Assembly: GCF_027912515.1 (NCBI RefSeq)
Contig: NZ_CP115464.1
Coordinates: 3,635,501-3,699,500, forward strand
Source: Brevundimonas sp. NIBR10
Lineage (GTDB): Bacteria > Pseudomonadota > Alphaproteobacteria > Caulobacterales > Caulobacteraceae
Reading direction: 5' to 3'
DNA length: 64,000 bases
The notes beneath the pieces were generated by a model. That model had not been told where the DNA came from, ran no database searches, and saw only the letters and a program-made list of their open reading frames with translations. The first letter of the stretch is position 1, and each line of letters starts with the position of its first letter. Position numbers and translations under genes: made by a program. Positions 46,839 through 55,553 of this stretch are shown in pieces.

Positions 46839-47033
46839 GTCTCACCTCTAAAGTCCCGGCCTCGACCCCTGGGAGCGGGGCCGTCGTCCGGTTGCGATCC
46901 TGATAGCGGAACCTGATCCGACTTGGGCGGCCCGGCTTTGCGGCTCATCGCCGCAAGGCGCTGTCGTTTCTTGCGAAACAGTCGCATTTCGGGTCGCGAC
47001 AAGCCCCCGGGCCGCGCGTATGAGGGCCTTAGA

Positions 47034-47474
47034 ATGCGTCTCGCCCTTTTTCAACCGGACATCCCGCAGAATGTCGGCGCCTGTATCCGGCTGACCGCCT
47101 GTTTCGGCGTGGAACTGCACGTCATCGAGCCCGTGGGCTTCGATTTCGGCGACCGCAGCCTGAAGCGCGCGGCCCTCGACTACGGCCCCCTGGGCCATAT
47201 GACGCGGCATCCGGACTGGGACGCGTTCCAGCGCGATCGGGGTCCGGGCCGGCTGGTGCTGTTCACGACCAAGGGGGCCGAGAGCCTCGACGGGTTCACG
47301 TTTCGGCCCGACGATACCCTGCTGTTCGGACGCGAGACGGCCGGCGTGCCCGACACGGTCCACGCCGCCGCCGACGCCCGCGTCTTCATCCCGATTCGCC
47401 CCGAGACGCGGTCTCTGAATCTGTCGGTCAGTGCCGGGATCGGCCTGTGGGAGGGGTTGAGGCAGGTGGGCTGA
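47034..47474 (+). CDS. trmL: tRNA (cytidine(34)-2'-O)-methyltransferase
   Basis: SPOUT-fold enzyme that methylates the wobble nucleotide of tRNA-Leu isoacceptors. The 146-residue product from ATG 47034 begins MRLALFQPDIPQNVGACIRL and ends with LFGRETAGVP and IPIRPETRSLNLSVSAGI, the knotted SAM site. Longer upstream frames run through the petA promoter. Confidence 0.95.
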   Translation: MRLALFQPDIPQNVGACIRLTACFGVELHVIEPVGFDFGDRSLKRAALDYGPLGHMTRHPDWDAFQRDRGPGRLVLFTTKGAESLDGFTFRPDDTLLFGRETAGVPDTVHAAADARVFIPIRPETRSLNLSVSAGIGLWEGLRQVG

Positions 47475-47512
47475 TCACCTCTCTCCCGGAGGGAGAGGGG
47501 TCAGAGAGGCGT
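47473..47512. repeat. Small palindrome between trmL and the M19 gene
   Basis: CCTCTCTCCCGGAGGGAGAGG forms a tight hairpin directly after the trmL stop. It resembles arms of the larger interspersed elements and may terminate trmL or the convergent gene. Confidence 0.6.
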
Positions 47513-48763
47513 GTTCACCGCCATCCCCGGCCGCTCGCCGGCCTTCGACGCCGCGACCGCCTCCACCGCCCGCATCACGCGCAGCATGTTCTCGCCTGCG
47601 ATCTTGCGGATATCCGCCTCGGTCCAGCCGGCCTGCATCAGGGCGGCGAGGATGGCAGGGTAGGCGTCGACGCCGGTGATTCCCTCGGGCAGGGCGTCGA
47701 TGCCGTCGAAGTCTCCGCCCAGGCCGACGTGGTCGATGCCGGCGACGTCCCGCACATGCTGGATGTGGGCCAGAAGGTCGGACACGGCGGCGCGCGGAAT
47801 CGGATGCGCCTGCGTCCAGCCCGCCAGCCCGGCGGTGACGGCATCGGGGGCACCGGGGTTCATGGCCTTCAGCCGCGCATCCTCGGCGGCGCGGTCGGCG
47901 CTCCAGGCGCGGACGGTCTCGTTGATGAAGCCGGGCACGAAGGTGACCATGACGATGCCGCCGTCCTCGGGCATCAACCGCAGCACAATGTCGGGCACAT
48001 TGCGAGGATGACCCGTCACAGCCCGCGCCGAAGAGTGGGAGAAGATCACCGGGGCGTCGGACACCCGCAGGGCGTCCAGCATGGTCTCCTCCGACACGTG
48101 CGACAGGTCGACCATCATCCCCAGCCGGTTCATCTCCCTGACCACCGCCTCGCCGAAGGGATTGAGTCCGCCCCATTTCGGCGCGTCGGTGGCGCTGTCG
48201 GCCCACGTCGTGGTCTTCGAGTGGGTCAGGGTCATGTAGCGGGCCCCGGCCTCATGGAATTGGCGCAGCAGGCCGAGCGAATCGTCGATCGAATAGCCGC
48301 CCTCCATCCCCATCAGGCTGGCGATCTTTCCGGCGCGGTGGATGCGGACGATGTCGTCGGCGGTGGTGGCCAGCTCGAAGGCGTCGGGATGGGCCGCGAC
48401 GATGCGGCGCACGGTGTCGATCTGCTCGAAGGTCTCACGCGCGGCCTCCGTAGGGGGAAGGGCCGCGGGCACATAGACGGACCAGAGCTGGGCCCCGACG
48501 CCGCCGGTACGCAGGCGCGGGATGTCGGTGTGCAGTCCCGTCGCCGTCAGGTCCGTGGCCAGATCGACCGCATAGGGGTCGTTGCCGTGCTCCTGTCGCA
48601 GGGACCAGGGCAGATCGTTGTGGCCGTCGATCAGGGGGGTGGTTCGCAGGATCGCCCGCACCCTCGCCTCCCCTGCAGCATTGGATTGCGCCGTATCGGT
48701 CTGCGCCTGGGCGGTCGACACGACGGCCAGGGACACGGCGGCGACAAGCAGGGATCGGATCAT
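47501..48763 (-). CDS. Exported membrane dipeptidase (peptidase M19)
   Basis: Renal-dipeptidase-type zinc enzyme that cleaves dipeptides. The 420-residue product starts at ATG 48763 with a signal ending STAQAQ. PLIDGHNDLPW holds the first ligands, MGMEGGYSI the bridging Glu, VDLSHVSEETM and IFSHSSARAVTGHPRNVPD two His, and HVGLGGDFDG a late Asp. A longer frame to 48919 lacks support. Confidence 0.95.
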   Translation of the reverse strand: MIRSLLVAAVSLAVVSTAQAQTDTAQSNAAGEARVRAILRTTPLIDGHNDLPWSLRQEHGNDPYAVDLATDLTATGLHTDIPRLRTGGVGAQLWSVYVPAALPPTEAARETFEQIDTVRRIVAAHPDAFELATTADDIVRIHRAGKIASLMGMEGGYSIDDSLGLLRQFHEAGARYMTLTHSKTTTWADSATDAPKWGGLNPFGEAVVREMNRLGMMVDLSHVSEETMLDALRVSDAPVIFSHSSARAVTGHPRNVPDIVLRLMPEDGGIVMVTFVPGFINETVRAWSADRAAEDARLKAMNPGAPDAVTAGLAGWTQAHPIPRAAVSDLLAHIQHVRDVAGIDHVGLGGDFDGIDALPEGITGVDAYPAILAALMQAGWTEADIRKIAGENMLRVMRAVEAVAASKAGERPGMAVNTPL

Positions 48764-48930
48764 GAGGGGGCTCTCCAGTGCGATGGCGATAGTGACGTCG
48801 GCGTCGGAGGCGTCAACGCCGACGGTCCGTAAGACCCCGTTCACCATGCCGCTAAACCGCGCTGAAACGGGGCGTGGCGCAGGGTGGCGGCTGCGATCGT
48901 CACGTGCGGCGATCGACACGGGAGACGTGC

Positions 48931-50103
48931 ATGTCGGGTTCGCTCAAGGTCGAGATCATCAAGGCGGACGAACTGACGTCCGCCGACATCGATCTGTGGC
49001 GCGCCATGGTGGAGGGCAATCCCGATCTGGCCAGCCCCTATTTCCGTCCCGAGTTCACCCAAGTCGCCGGTGCCATCAGCCCCCAGGCGGCGGTGGCGGT
49101 GTTCCAGAGGGCCGGCAGCGTCGTCGGCTTTTTCCCGCACCAGCGGCGGGGCGGCACGATCCAGCCGCTGGCCGCGCCGATGAACGACTATCACGGCGTC
49201 ATCGCCCATGCCTGTCAGACACCGTCGCTGGAGCAGGTGGCGGTCCTGCTGGACGCGCCGCGCCTGCGGGTCGGGGCCTGGGTCGGCCCGGCGGTTCAGG
49301 GCGAGGATCGCGAGACCCTGATGGTCTCCATGCCGGAGGCAGGCTACGGCGACTGGTACGCCGAACGCCGCCAGACCTGGGCCAAATACTACAAGGACAA
49401 GGAACGGGCGCGGCGCAGTCTGGCGAGCGAACTGGGCGAGGCGCGAGTCGAGCGGAACCTGCGCGATCCGGCCCTGCTGGACCAGCTGATCAGCCTGAAG
49501 CGTGACCAGTACCGACGTACGGGACGCCACGACATCTTCGACTGCGGCTGGACCGCCGACCTGCTGCACGGCCTGCTCCAGACGCACGGCGAGGACGACT
49601 TCGGGGCCTCGATGGCGGCGATGTGGGCGGGCGGAAAGCTGGTGGCGGTCGAGTATTCGCTGCACGCGGGCGACCGCTATCACTTCTGGTTCCCGGTCTA
49701 TGAGCCCAGCCTGGCGCGCTGTTCGCCGGGCATCCTGCTGAGCATGGACACCATGCGGCTGGCCTCGGACGCCGGGTACCGGGTGTTCGACTTCGGCTTC
49801 GGGGGCGAGGGCTACAAGAAATATTTCTGCGACCGCAGCCAGACGGTGCGCGAGGCCCTGGTCATGCGGCCGGGCCTGGCGACAGGCCTGAGCAACGCCG
49901 CCGTCGGCATCCTGAACACGGCGGGCAAGTCGCGGGGCGACAGGCTGCGCACCTCGATGCGTCGCCGCTGGGCCGCGATCGAGGCCTGCGAGACCACGCC
50001 GGTCAGCCGCTTCCGCGGAGCCCTGGGCGCGGCCCAGGTGGCCCTGAACAAGGGGGCCGAACGCACCGCCGAACGTCTGGCCGAACCCCGGGTCACGGGC
50101 TGA
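48931..50103 (+). CDS. BioF2/FemAB-type GNAT acyltransferase
   Basis: A 390-residue soluble protein from ATG 48931 (48874 would add 19 residues of poor quality). The N-terminal half (DIDLWRAMVEGNPDLASPYFRPEF) and the C-terminal GNAT half (LISLKRDQYRRTGRHDIFDCGWTADLLHGLL; AAMWAGGKLVAVEYSLHAGDRYHFWFPVYEP; CSPGILLSMDTMRLASDAGYRVFDFGFG) are typical of CelD/BcsL and holdfast-type (HfsK-like) acyltransferases. These usually modify polysaccharides or cell-wall precursors. It is 11 bp upstream of a JmjC-type gene; the two are likely an operon. Confidence 0.85.
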   Translation: MSGSLKVEIIKADELTSADIDLWRAMVEGNPDLASPYFRPEFTQVAGAISPQAAVAVFQRAGSVVGFFPHQRRGGTIQPLAAPMNDYHGVIAHACQTPSLEQVAVLLDAPRLRVGAWVGPAVQGEDRETLMVSMPEAGYGDWYAERRQTWAKYYKDKERARRSLASELGEARVERNLRDPALLDQLISLKRDQYRRTGRHDIFDCGWTADLLHGLLQTHGEDDFGASMAAMWAGGKLVAVEYSLHAGDRYHFWFPVYEPSLARCSPGILLSMDTMRLASDAGYRVFDFGFGGEGYKKYFCDRSQTVREALVMRPGLATGLSNAAVGILNTAGKSRGDRLRTSMRRRWAAIEACETTPVSRFRGALGAAQVALNKGAERTAERLAEPRVTG

Positions 50104-50114
50104 GAGACACGACC

Positions 50115-51017
50115 ATGAAACGCACCCGCTATCCCGGCCCGATCACCGAGGCGAAGAAACATCCGCACAGCCTGGTCGAGCAGGGCTTCGCCACCGACGA
50201 GGCCCTGGCGGAAATCCTGCATCGCTATCCGGCCGAGCATATCGACATCAACCTGTACGACTATGACGACGAGGGTCAGGTTTCGATGCGCACCGGCACG
50301 CGCGGCGGCCTGCCGGGCGACAAGCTGCTGGAAGCCATCCAGGCGGGGCGGTTGTGGGTCAATCTGAGGAAGGCCGAGGTGGGGTGTCCCGAGCTGTGGG
50401 CGGCCTCGATGGTCGAGTTCGAGAAGATCCAGGCCACCTACCCGGGGATGCGGGCCGTGACCAATGCCGGTCAGCTGATCGTCTCGTCGCCGGTGGCCAG
50501 GGTGCCCTATCATTTCGACGCGGCGGGCGTGGTCCTGTTCCACCTGCGGGGTCGCAAGCGGATCTACGTCTATCCTGGGGACGAGCGGCACCTGCCCGAA
50601 CACAATATGGAACAGGTCGTGGCGCGCCAGACGACCGAGGAACTGCCCTATACGCTGGCGTTCGAGCCGGACGCCCAGGTCATGGATCTGGAGCCCGGCG
50701 AGGCCCTGACCTGGCCGCTGTATGCACCGCACCGGGTGGATAATCTCGACAGGTTCTGCGTCTCGCTGTCGATGGAATACCAGACCTGGTCGTCGCGGAT
50801 GAGGAACGGTGCCCTCTATACCAACGCCGTGATCCGCAGCAGGGGCGGACGTCCGCGCCTGACCGACCGGATGGCCCCGCCCGAACTGGCCGCGCGCTGG
50901 GCCGCGTCCCTGGCCTTGCGTCGGGTCGGCGGGCTGAAGAGCAAGATCGCCGACATCGAGCGCGACTTCGAGCCCGAGGTCGGGGCCGAGGACGGGGTGC
51001 GGGTCCTGCGGGCTTAG
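50115..51017 (+). CDS. JmjC/cupin-type 2-oxoglutarate hydroxylase-like protein
   Basis: A 300-residue soluble protein. The Fe(II) motif HFD (His133, Asp135) and a distal APHRVDN His206 are intact, with Lys148 as a likely 2-oxoglutarate contact in RGRKRIYVYPGD. The N-terminus (TRYPGPITEAKKHPHSL...) is a small alpha-helical part of unknown role. It may hydroxylate a protein or small molecule. It follows the acyltransferase gene, suggesting that both act on the same product. Confidence 0.82.
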   Translation: MKRTRYPGPITEAKKHPHSLVEQGFATDEALAEILHRYPAEHIDINLYDYDDEGQVSMRTGTRGGLPGDKLLEAIQAGRLWVNLRKAEVGCPELWAASMVEFEKIQATYPGMRAVTNAGQLIVSSPVARVPYHFDAAGVVLFHLRGRKRIYVYPGDERHLPEHNMEQVVARQTTEELPYTLAFEPDAQVMDLEPGEALTWPLYAPHRVDNLDRFCVSLSMEYQTWSSRMRNGALYTNAVIRSRGGRPRLTDRMAPPELAARWAASLALRRVGGLKSKIADIERDFEPEVGAEDGVRVLRA

Positions 51018-51022
51018 GGCCG

Positions 51023-51814
51023 TCAGGCCGGCGTGGCGTCGGCCTGTTTCGCCGCCCGCGCCGCCTCATCGGGGGCCAGGACGCGGATGGCGGGCGTGAC
51101 CGGGTTGCCGGTCGCCTCGGCGATCAGTTCGGCCGTGCGGGTCTCGATGACGCCCTCGAGACGCGCCAGGAACTCGTCCTTGGGCAGGCCGGTGGGGATG
51201 GGATCGAGGAACTCCAGCGTCGCCGTGCCGGGGTGCTTCTCGTACTTCTCCTCGGGCCAGAACAGGCCGAGGTTGGTGGCCAGCGGGACCACCGTCATGT
51301 CGAAGTCGCGGTACATGTGCCAGACGCCCGAACGGTAGCGGTACTTCTCGCCAACCTTCGCCAGATGACCCTCGGGATAGATCAGGATCTTGCGGCCCTC
51401 GCGATGGGCGTCGAGGCCCCGGTGCTTGAGCGAATCCCGCGCCTCGCGCCCGCCGCAGCTGTTGACGACGATGGCCCCCAGCTTCCTGAGGACCGTGCCC
51501 AGCAGGGGGAACTTCTCCAGATGGTCGCCGGTGACGAAGGCCAGGTCCTGGAACCGGTCATAGGTAGCGAAGCCGTCGCCCCAGCTCTGGTGTTTGGAGG
51601 CAATGATGAAGGCCCCCGTCGGCAGCCGGTCCTCGCCCCGGTACTCGATGCGGATGCCGGCGAAGATGCGCATGGCCTGCACCATCCGCTTCACATAGCG
51701 GCGGATGATCCATGCGGTCGCTCCCCGCCCTGGGGCCAGGGCCGCGAAGGCGGCGGCCGAGGCATAGCCGATCGACAGGATCCAGTAGGCGACGTTGAAG
51801 GCGAAGGTGCGCAT
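51023..51814 (-). CDS. 1-acyl-sn-glycerol-3-phosphate acyltransferase (PlsC-like)
   Basis: A 263-residue membrane-associated acyltransferase from ATG 51814. One N-terminal hydrophobic segment is followed by KHQSWGDG, the catalytic H(X)4D motif, and YPEGHLAKVG, the substrate-binding EGT-like motif. It likely makes phosphatidic acid at the inner membrane. Convergent with the JmjC gene. Confidence 0.9.
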   Translation of the reverse strand: MRTFAFNVAYWILSIGYASAAAFAALAPGRGATAWIIRRYVKRMVQAMRIFAGIRIEYRGEDRLPTGAFIIASKHQSWGDGFATYDRFQDLAFVTGDHLEKFPLLGTVLRKLGAIVVNSCGGREARDSLKHRGLDAHREGRKILIYPEGHLAKVGEKYRYRSGVWHMYRDFDMTVVPLATNLGLFWPEEKYEKHPGTATLEFLDPIPTGLPKDEFLARLEGVIETRTAELIAEATGNPVTPAIRVLAPDEAARAAKQADATPA

Positions 51815-51901
51815 CGGGTCTTCTAACGCGTCCATCGTATCAGTTGAATCACCAACTTCCGCTCATCCCGGCGACCCGAAGGGCGGGGGTGGAGGGGCTC
51901 G

Positions 51902-52957
51902 TCAGGCGGCCTTTTCGAGGTGTTCGCCGTTGGTGACCATGTTCCGGCCGCCGCGCTTGGAGGCGTAGAGGGCCTCGTCGGCGCGGTCGAGGAGCGATGA
52001 TCCGCTCTCGCCGGGGTGGCGGGTGGCCAGGCCTGCAGAGATGGTCACGGCACCCAGTTCGTCGTTGGTGGAGCGGCGGCGCAGGGCGCGCGAGCCGATC
52101 TCCTCGCGGATGGCGTTCAGGGCGGACTCGACGGTCGCCGAGCTTTCGCCCGGACAGATCACCGCAAACTCCTCGCCCCCGTAGCGGGCGGCGATGCGGG
52201 GAGCCTTGGAGACCCGGCCGATGACGCTGGCCACATAGCGCAGCACCTGGTCGCCGGTCTGGTGACCCCAGGTGTCGTTGAACCGCTTGAAGTGGTCGAT
52301 ATCGAGGACGGCCAGGGTGAAGGGCTTCTTGGTCTTGTCGGACTCGACACAGGCGGCCAGCAGGGCCTCGTCGAAGGATTTGCGGTTGCCCAGATTGGTC
52401 AGGGCGTCGGTCATGGCGTCGCGGCGGACCTGTTCCAGGTGTTCGCGCAGGCGAGCGACCTCCTTGGTCGACGTCTCCAGACGGGTCTCCAGCGTCCGGT
52501 TCTCGCGCTGGACGCGGGTGGTGGCGTCGGTCAGGCCGGTGACCAGCCGCTTAAGGTCGGCCGGGTCGCCCGCCGCCTCGATGCTGGCCGAGGCCTCGGT
52601 CAGGGTCTCGCCATAGTCGGCCTGGGACTGGCGGGCCTTGGCCAGGGCGGCGGAGACGCTGGACAGTTCGCGGTTCAGCACGGCGCCGGCGTCGCGGATC
52701 TCTTCGGACAGGCGGCCGCGCGGCAGGTATTCGGCGGCCAGCATCTCGGCCGTGCCTTCGGTGAAGCTGTCGGCGGCCCCCAGCAGCCGGGTCATCTCGC
52801 GGCCCAGCGGCCCTTCCGGATCACCGAGATAATGGATCCAGAGTTCGAAATTCAGAGGGGTCGGCCAGACGCCAGCGCTCTCCATCTCGGCCAGCGCGTT
52901 GCGAGCGAGATTGAAGGCTTCGGGCCCCCTGAGTGCGGCTTCGACCTGCGTCGTCAT
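51902..52957 (-). CDS. Diguanylate cyclase (GGDEF) with coiled-coil N-terminus
   Basis: A 351-residue soluble protein. The N-terminal part has PLNFELWIHYLGDPEGPLGREM and a long coiled coil (about 90-195). The C-terminal GGDEF domain has DALTNLGNRKSFDEAL, DIDHFKRFNDTWGHQTGDQVL and the active-site GGEEF. The usual inhibitory RxxD is replaced by KAPR, so product feedback through that site is not expected. It likely makes cyclic di-GMP, a controller of motility and surface attachment. The input signal is unknown. Confidence 0.93.
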   Translation of the reverse strand: MTTQVEAALRGPEAFNLARNALAEMESAGVWPTPLNFELWIHYLGDPEGPLGREMTRLLGAADSFTEGTAEMLAAEYLPRGRLSEEIRDAGAVLNRELSSVSAALAKARQSQADYGETLTEASASIEAAGDPADLKRLVTGLTDATTRVQRENRTLETRLETSTKEVARLREHLEQVRRDAMTDALTNLGNRKSFDEALLAACVESDKTKKPFTLAVLDIDHFKRFNDTWGHQTGDQVLRYVASVIGRVSKAPRIAARYGGEEFAVICPGESSATVESALNAIREEIGSRALRRRSTNDELGAVTISAGLATRHPGESGSSLLDRADEALYASKRGGRNMVTNGEHLEKAA

Positions 52958-53059
52958 AGAACGTCCCCGGCGTGCTTCTCACGCTCGTCGGGCAGACTAT
53001 CCGGCGATCCGTAACACCGGGTTAAACGAGGCCGAAATGCACGGTCGCGTACACAGGCC

Positions 53060-54661
53060 TCAGCCCTTGATCAGGACCGGCCGGCGCAGGAAGGCAGGGA
53101 CGTCGGCACCGAAGCCCCTGCCCTCACGCGCCGGTTCCAGCTCACGTTCCGGCTTGCCGCCGGGACGACGGTCGGACTGACGCAGCTGGGGTTCCTGGGA
53201 GTCGCGGGCGGGTTTGGCGGCGACAGGCTCGGGGGCGGCCTCGACGGCGGCAGGCACCGCGACGGCTTCGACGGCCTGGGCCGGTTCGGTGGCGCGGGGC
53301 TTGCGGCTGCGGCTCCGGGTGCGGCGCTCGGCGGGTTCGGCCTGGGGCGCAGGCCCGGCGGCGGCGGTAGCGGCGACGGGCGCTTCGACGACGGCAGCGG
53401 TCTCGACGATGTCGCTAGCCTCGGCAGCCGGAGCCGTCTCGGTGCGGCGCGAGCGGCCGCGGGCGGGGCGTTCGGCGCGGGCCTCGGTCGCGGCCTCGGG
53501 ACGCGCGCGACGGGTGACGCCATCGACCAGATCGAGGTCCAGCTTGAGCTCGATCGGGTCCATCTTGATGAGCTTGAGCACCTTATCCAGCGACTTGTCG
53601 TCGCCGGGGGTCACGATCATGAAGGTCTGACCCAGCTTGCCCGCGCGGCCGGTGCGGCCGATGCGGTGGACGTAGTCGTCGGCGTGGTGCGAGACGTCGT
53701 AGTTGAAGACGTGGCTGACGTCGGGGATATCCAGCCCGCGCGCGGCGACGTCGGAGGCTACCAGCAGCTTCAGCTCACCCGAGCGGAAGGCCGCCAGGGT
53801 CTTGGTGCGCAGCGACTGGTCCAGGTCGCCATGGATCGGGGCGGCGTCGAACCCGTGCTGTTTCAGCGACTTGGCGACGACGTCGACCTCGGACTTGCGA
53901 TTGCAGAAGACGATGCCGTTGCGAACATCGTCGCGGCCGATCAGCGCCCGCAAGGCGGCGCGCTTGGTCTTGGGGTCCGAGTTGGGGACGCGGACCAGAT
54001 ACTGGGTGATGGTGTCGGCCGTCTGGGCCGGTCGCGAGGCCTCGATCCGGGTCGGATCCTTGAGGAAGGCCTGGGTCAGACGGGTGATCTCGGGCGGCAT
54101 GGTCGCCGAGAAGAACAGGGTCTGGCGCTTGGGCGGGGTCAGTTTGAAGATGCGTTCGATGTCGGGGATGAAGCCCATGTCGAGCATCCGGTCGGCCTCG
54201 TCGACGACCATCAGTTCGACGCCGGTCAGCAGCATCTTTCCGCGTTCGAAAAGGTCCAGCAGGCGGCCCGGCGTGGCGATCAGCACGTCCACGCCCTTGT
54301 TCAGGGCCGCGACCTGGTCGCCCATCGAGACGCCGCCGATCAGCAGCACCCAGCTCAGTTTGGTGCCCTTGGCGTATTTCTCGAACGACATGGCGACCTG
54401 GTCGGCCAGTTCGCGGGTGGGGGCCAGCACCAGGGCGCGGGGCATGCGGGCCCGGGCGCGGCCCTTGGACAGGCGCTCGATCAGGGGAAGGGTGAAGGCG
54501 GCGGTCTTGCCTGTGCCGGTCTGGGCGATGCCGAGGACGTCGCGGCCGGCGAGGGCCACGGGAATGGCCTGGGCCTGGATCGGGGTGGCGGTGGTATAGC
54601 CGGTATCGATGACGGCTTGCAGGGTCGTGGGCGAGAGGCCCAGTGCGGAAAATTCGGTCAT
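53060..54661 (-). CDS. DEAD-box ATP-dependent RNA helicase (RhlE-like)
   Basis: A 533-residue RNA helicase. From ATG 54661 the core has the Q motif (TPIQAQAIP), AQTGTGKT, PTRELADQ, DEAD (VVDEADRMLDMGF), SAT, and the HRIGRTGR motif. An Ala/Pro/Glu-rich tail (about 400-515) with Arg-rich ends follows, typical of RhlE-type proteins of GC-rich alphaproteobacteria. It probably remodels rRNA or mRNA. Confidence 0.95.
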   Translation of the reverse strand: MTEFSALGLSPTTLQAVIDTGYTTATPIQAQAIPVALAGRDVLGIAQTGTGKTAAFTLPLIERLSKGRARARMPRALVLAPTRELADQVAMSFEKYAKGTKLSWVLLIGGVSMGDQVAALNKGVDVLIATPGRLLDLFERGKMLLTGVELMVVDEADRMLDMGFIPDIERIFKLTPPKRQTLFFSATMPPEITRLTQAFLKDPTRIEASRPAQTADTITQYLVRVPNSDPKTKRAALRALIGRDDVRNGIVFCNRKSEVDVVAKSLKQHGFDAAPIHGDLDQSLRTKTLAAFRSGELKLLVASDVAARGLDIPDVSHVFNYDVSHHADDYVHRIGRTGRAGKLGQTFMIVTPGDDKSLDKVLKLIKMDPIELKLDLDLVDGVTRRARPEAATEARAERPARGRSRRTETAPAAEASDIVETAAVVEAPVAATAAAGPAPQAEPAERRTRSRSRKPRATEPAQAVEAVAVPAAVEAAPEPVAAKPARDSQEPQLRQSDRRPGGKPERELEPAREGRGFGADVPAFLRRPVLIKG

Positions 54662-54845
54662 GTATCCTTGAGGACGGTGGGGCGCACCCATCGGGAGTGC
54701 GTGTTGCGATGATTGCGGAACCGCCCCTCGATGGGCGAGCGGGCGGCGCGAATTCGCCAGACCTGTCCCGAAACGTGGCCCGCATATAGATGCCCCTACG
54801 CCAGAGTCAAGTATTGGGGCCGTTCAGGCCCGACTTGGCATTTCG

Positions 54846-54859
54846 TTAATATTCGTTAA
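54846..54859. promoter_or_regulatory. CtrA-like box before the small secreted gene
   Basis: Two TTAA half-sites separated by 6 bp sit about 34 bp before the GTG start at 54893. CtrA usually binds TTAA-N7-TTAA, so the spacing is one short. Weak evidence for cell-cycle control. Confidence 0.25.
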
Positions 54860-54892
54860 GACTTCGCACCGTCAGGAGCGAAGGGGTTGATT

Positions 54893-55249
54893 GTGAAGCG
54901 TTTTATCTGGGTACTGACGGTTCTCGGCTGTCTGGTGAGCGCTCCGGCCTGGGCCGGGATGAACGACGCCTTCAACAACACCGTGATCTCGCGCTATCCT
55001 GACGGCGGCTGGGTCAAGCACTGGTTCAACCGCGACGGCACCTATGCGGCCGAGTTCTCTGACGGGCGGCGCATCCGGGCGACCTGGCAGGTCGAGGGCG
55101 ACCGCATCTGCCTGAACGGCATCCGCCCGTCCTTCATGATGATCTCCCGCTTCTGTTCGCCTCTGATCGAGGCGGACCTGGGCCAGACCTGGACATCGCG
55201 CGATCCGCTGGGGCGGCGCGTGCAGAACGTGCTGGCCCCGGGGCGGTAG
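54893..55249 (+). CDS. Small secreted protein, unrecognised
   Basis: A 118-residue exported protein. The GTG at 54893 lies 6 bp after AAGGGG and is favoured over a TTG at 54887. The signal ends near SAPAWAG. The mature part has GGWVKHWFNRDGTYAAEFSDGRRIRATWQVEGDRICLNG...SRFCSPLI, a beta-rich pattern with two cysteines. Function unknown. Confidence 0.75.
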   Translation: MKRFIWVLTVLGCLVSAPAWAGMNDAFNNTVISRYPDGGWVKHWFNRDGTYAAEFSDGRRIRATWQVEGDRICLNGIRPSFMMISRFCSPLIEADLGQTWTSRDPLGRRVQNVLAPGR

Positions 55250-55255
55250 TCGCGG

Positions 55256-55338
55256 GAGTCCGGACTCATTTTTGGAGTCCGAAGAGTCCGTTGAGTCCGG
55301 ACTCAATTTTAGAGTCCGAAGAGTCCGAAGAGTCCGGA
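55256..55338. repeat. GANTC-rich repeat cluster (GAGTCCGAA units and GAGTCCGGACTC palindromes)
   Basis: Nine GANTC sites lie in 79 bp (55256, 55263, 55275, 55284, 55293, 55300, 55312, 55321, 55330). A 9-bp unit GAGTCCGAA recurs in two runs of three, and the 12-bp palindrome GAGTCCGGACTC occurs at 55256 and 55293, so a 37-bp block is duplicated. GANTC is the CcrM methylation site in Caulobacterales. Confidence 0.95.
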
Positions 55339-55437
55339 CCCTCGACGAGCCGGACCGACCGTCCGTGATGTCAAAGACCGTTCTGGCCACAGTCTACCAC
55401 AGACCGGAAGGGCGCCAGGTCGAAGGGCGCGAGAACG

Positions 55438-55489
55438 CACCAATCCCTTGTGCTGCAAGAGATTGGTGTGTCGAAGTTCGCAACTTCGA
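55438..55489. repeat. Two consecutive hairpins upstream of arsR
   Basis: The first (55438-55468) has arms CACCAATC/GATTGGTG and CTTG/CAAG with one C-A mismatch. The second (55471-55489) is a perfect TCGAAGTT-CGC-AACTTCGA. Neither is followed by a T-run. They may be mRNA leader structures or operators. Confidence 0.65.
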
Positions 55490-55553
55490 CCACGATCGGT
55501 GCTCAGTTCGACCGCAACTTTCGCGCACTCCATATTTCGTCTATTCGTGAAGC

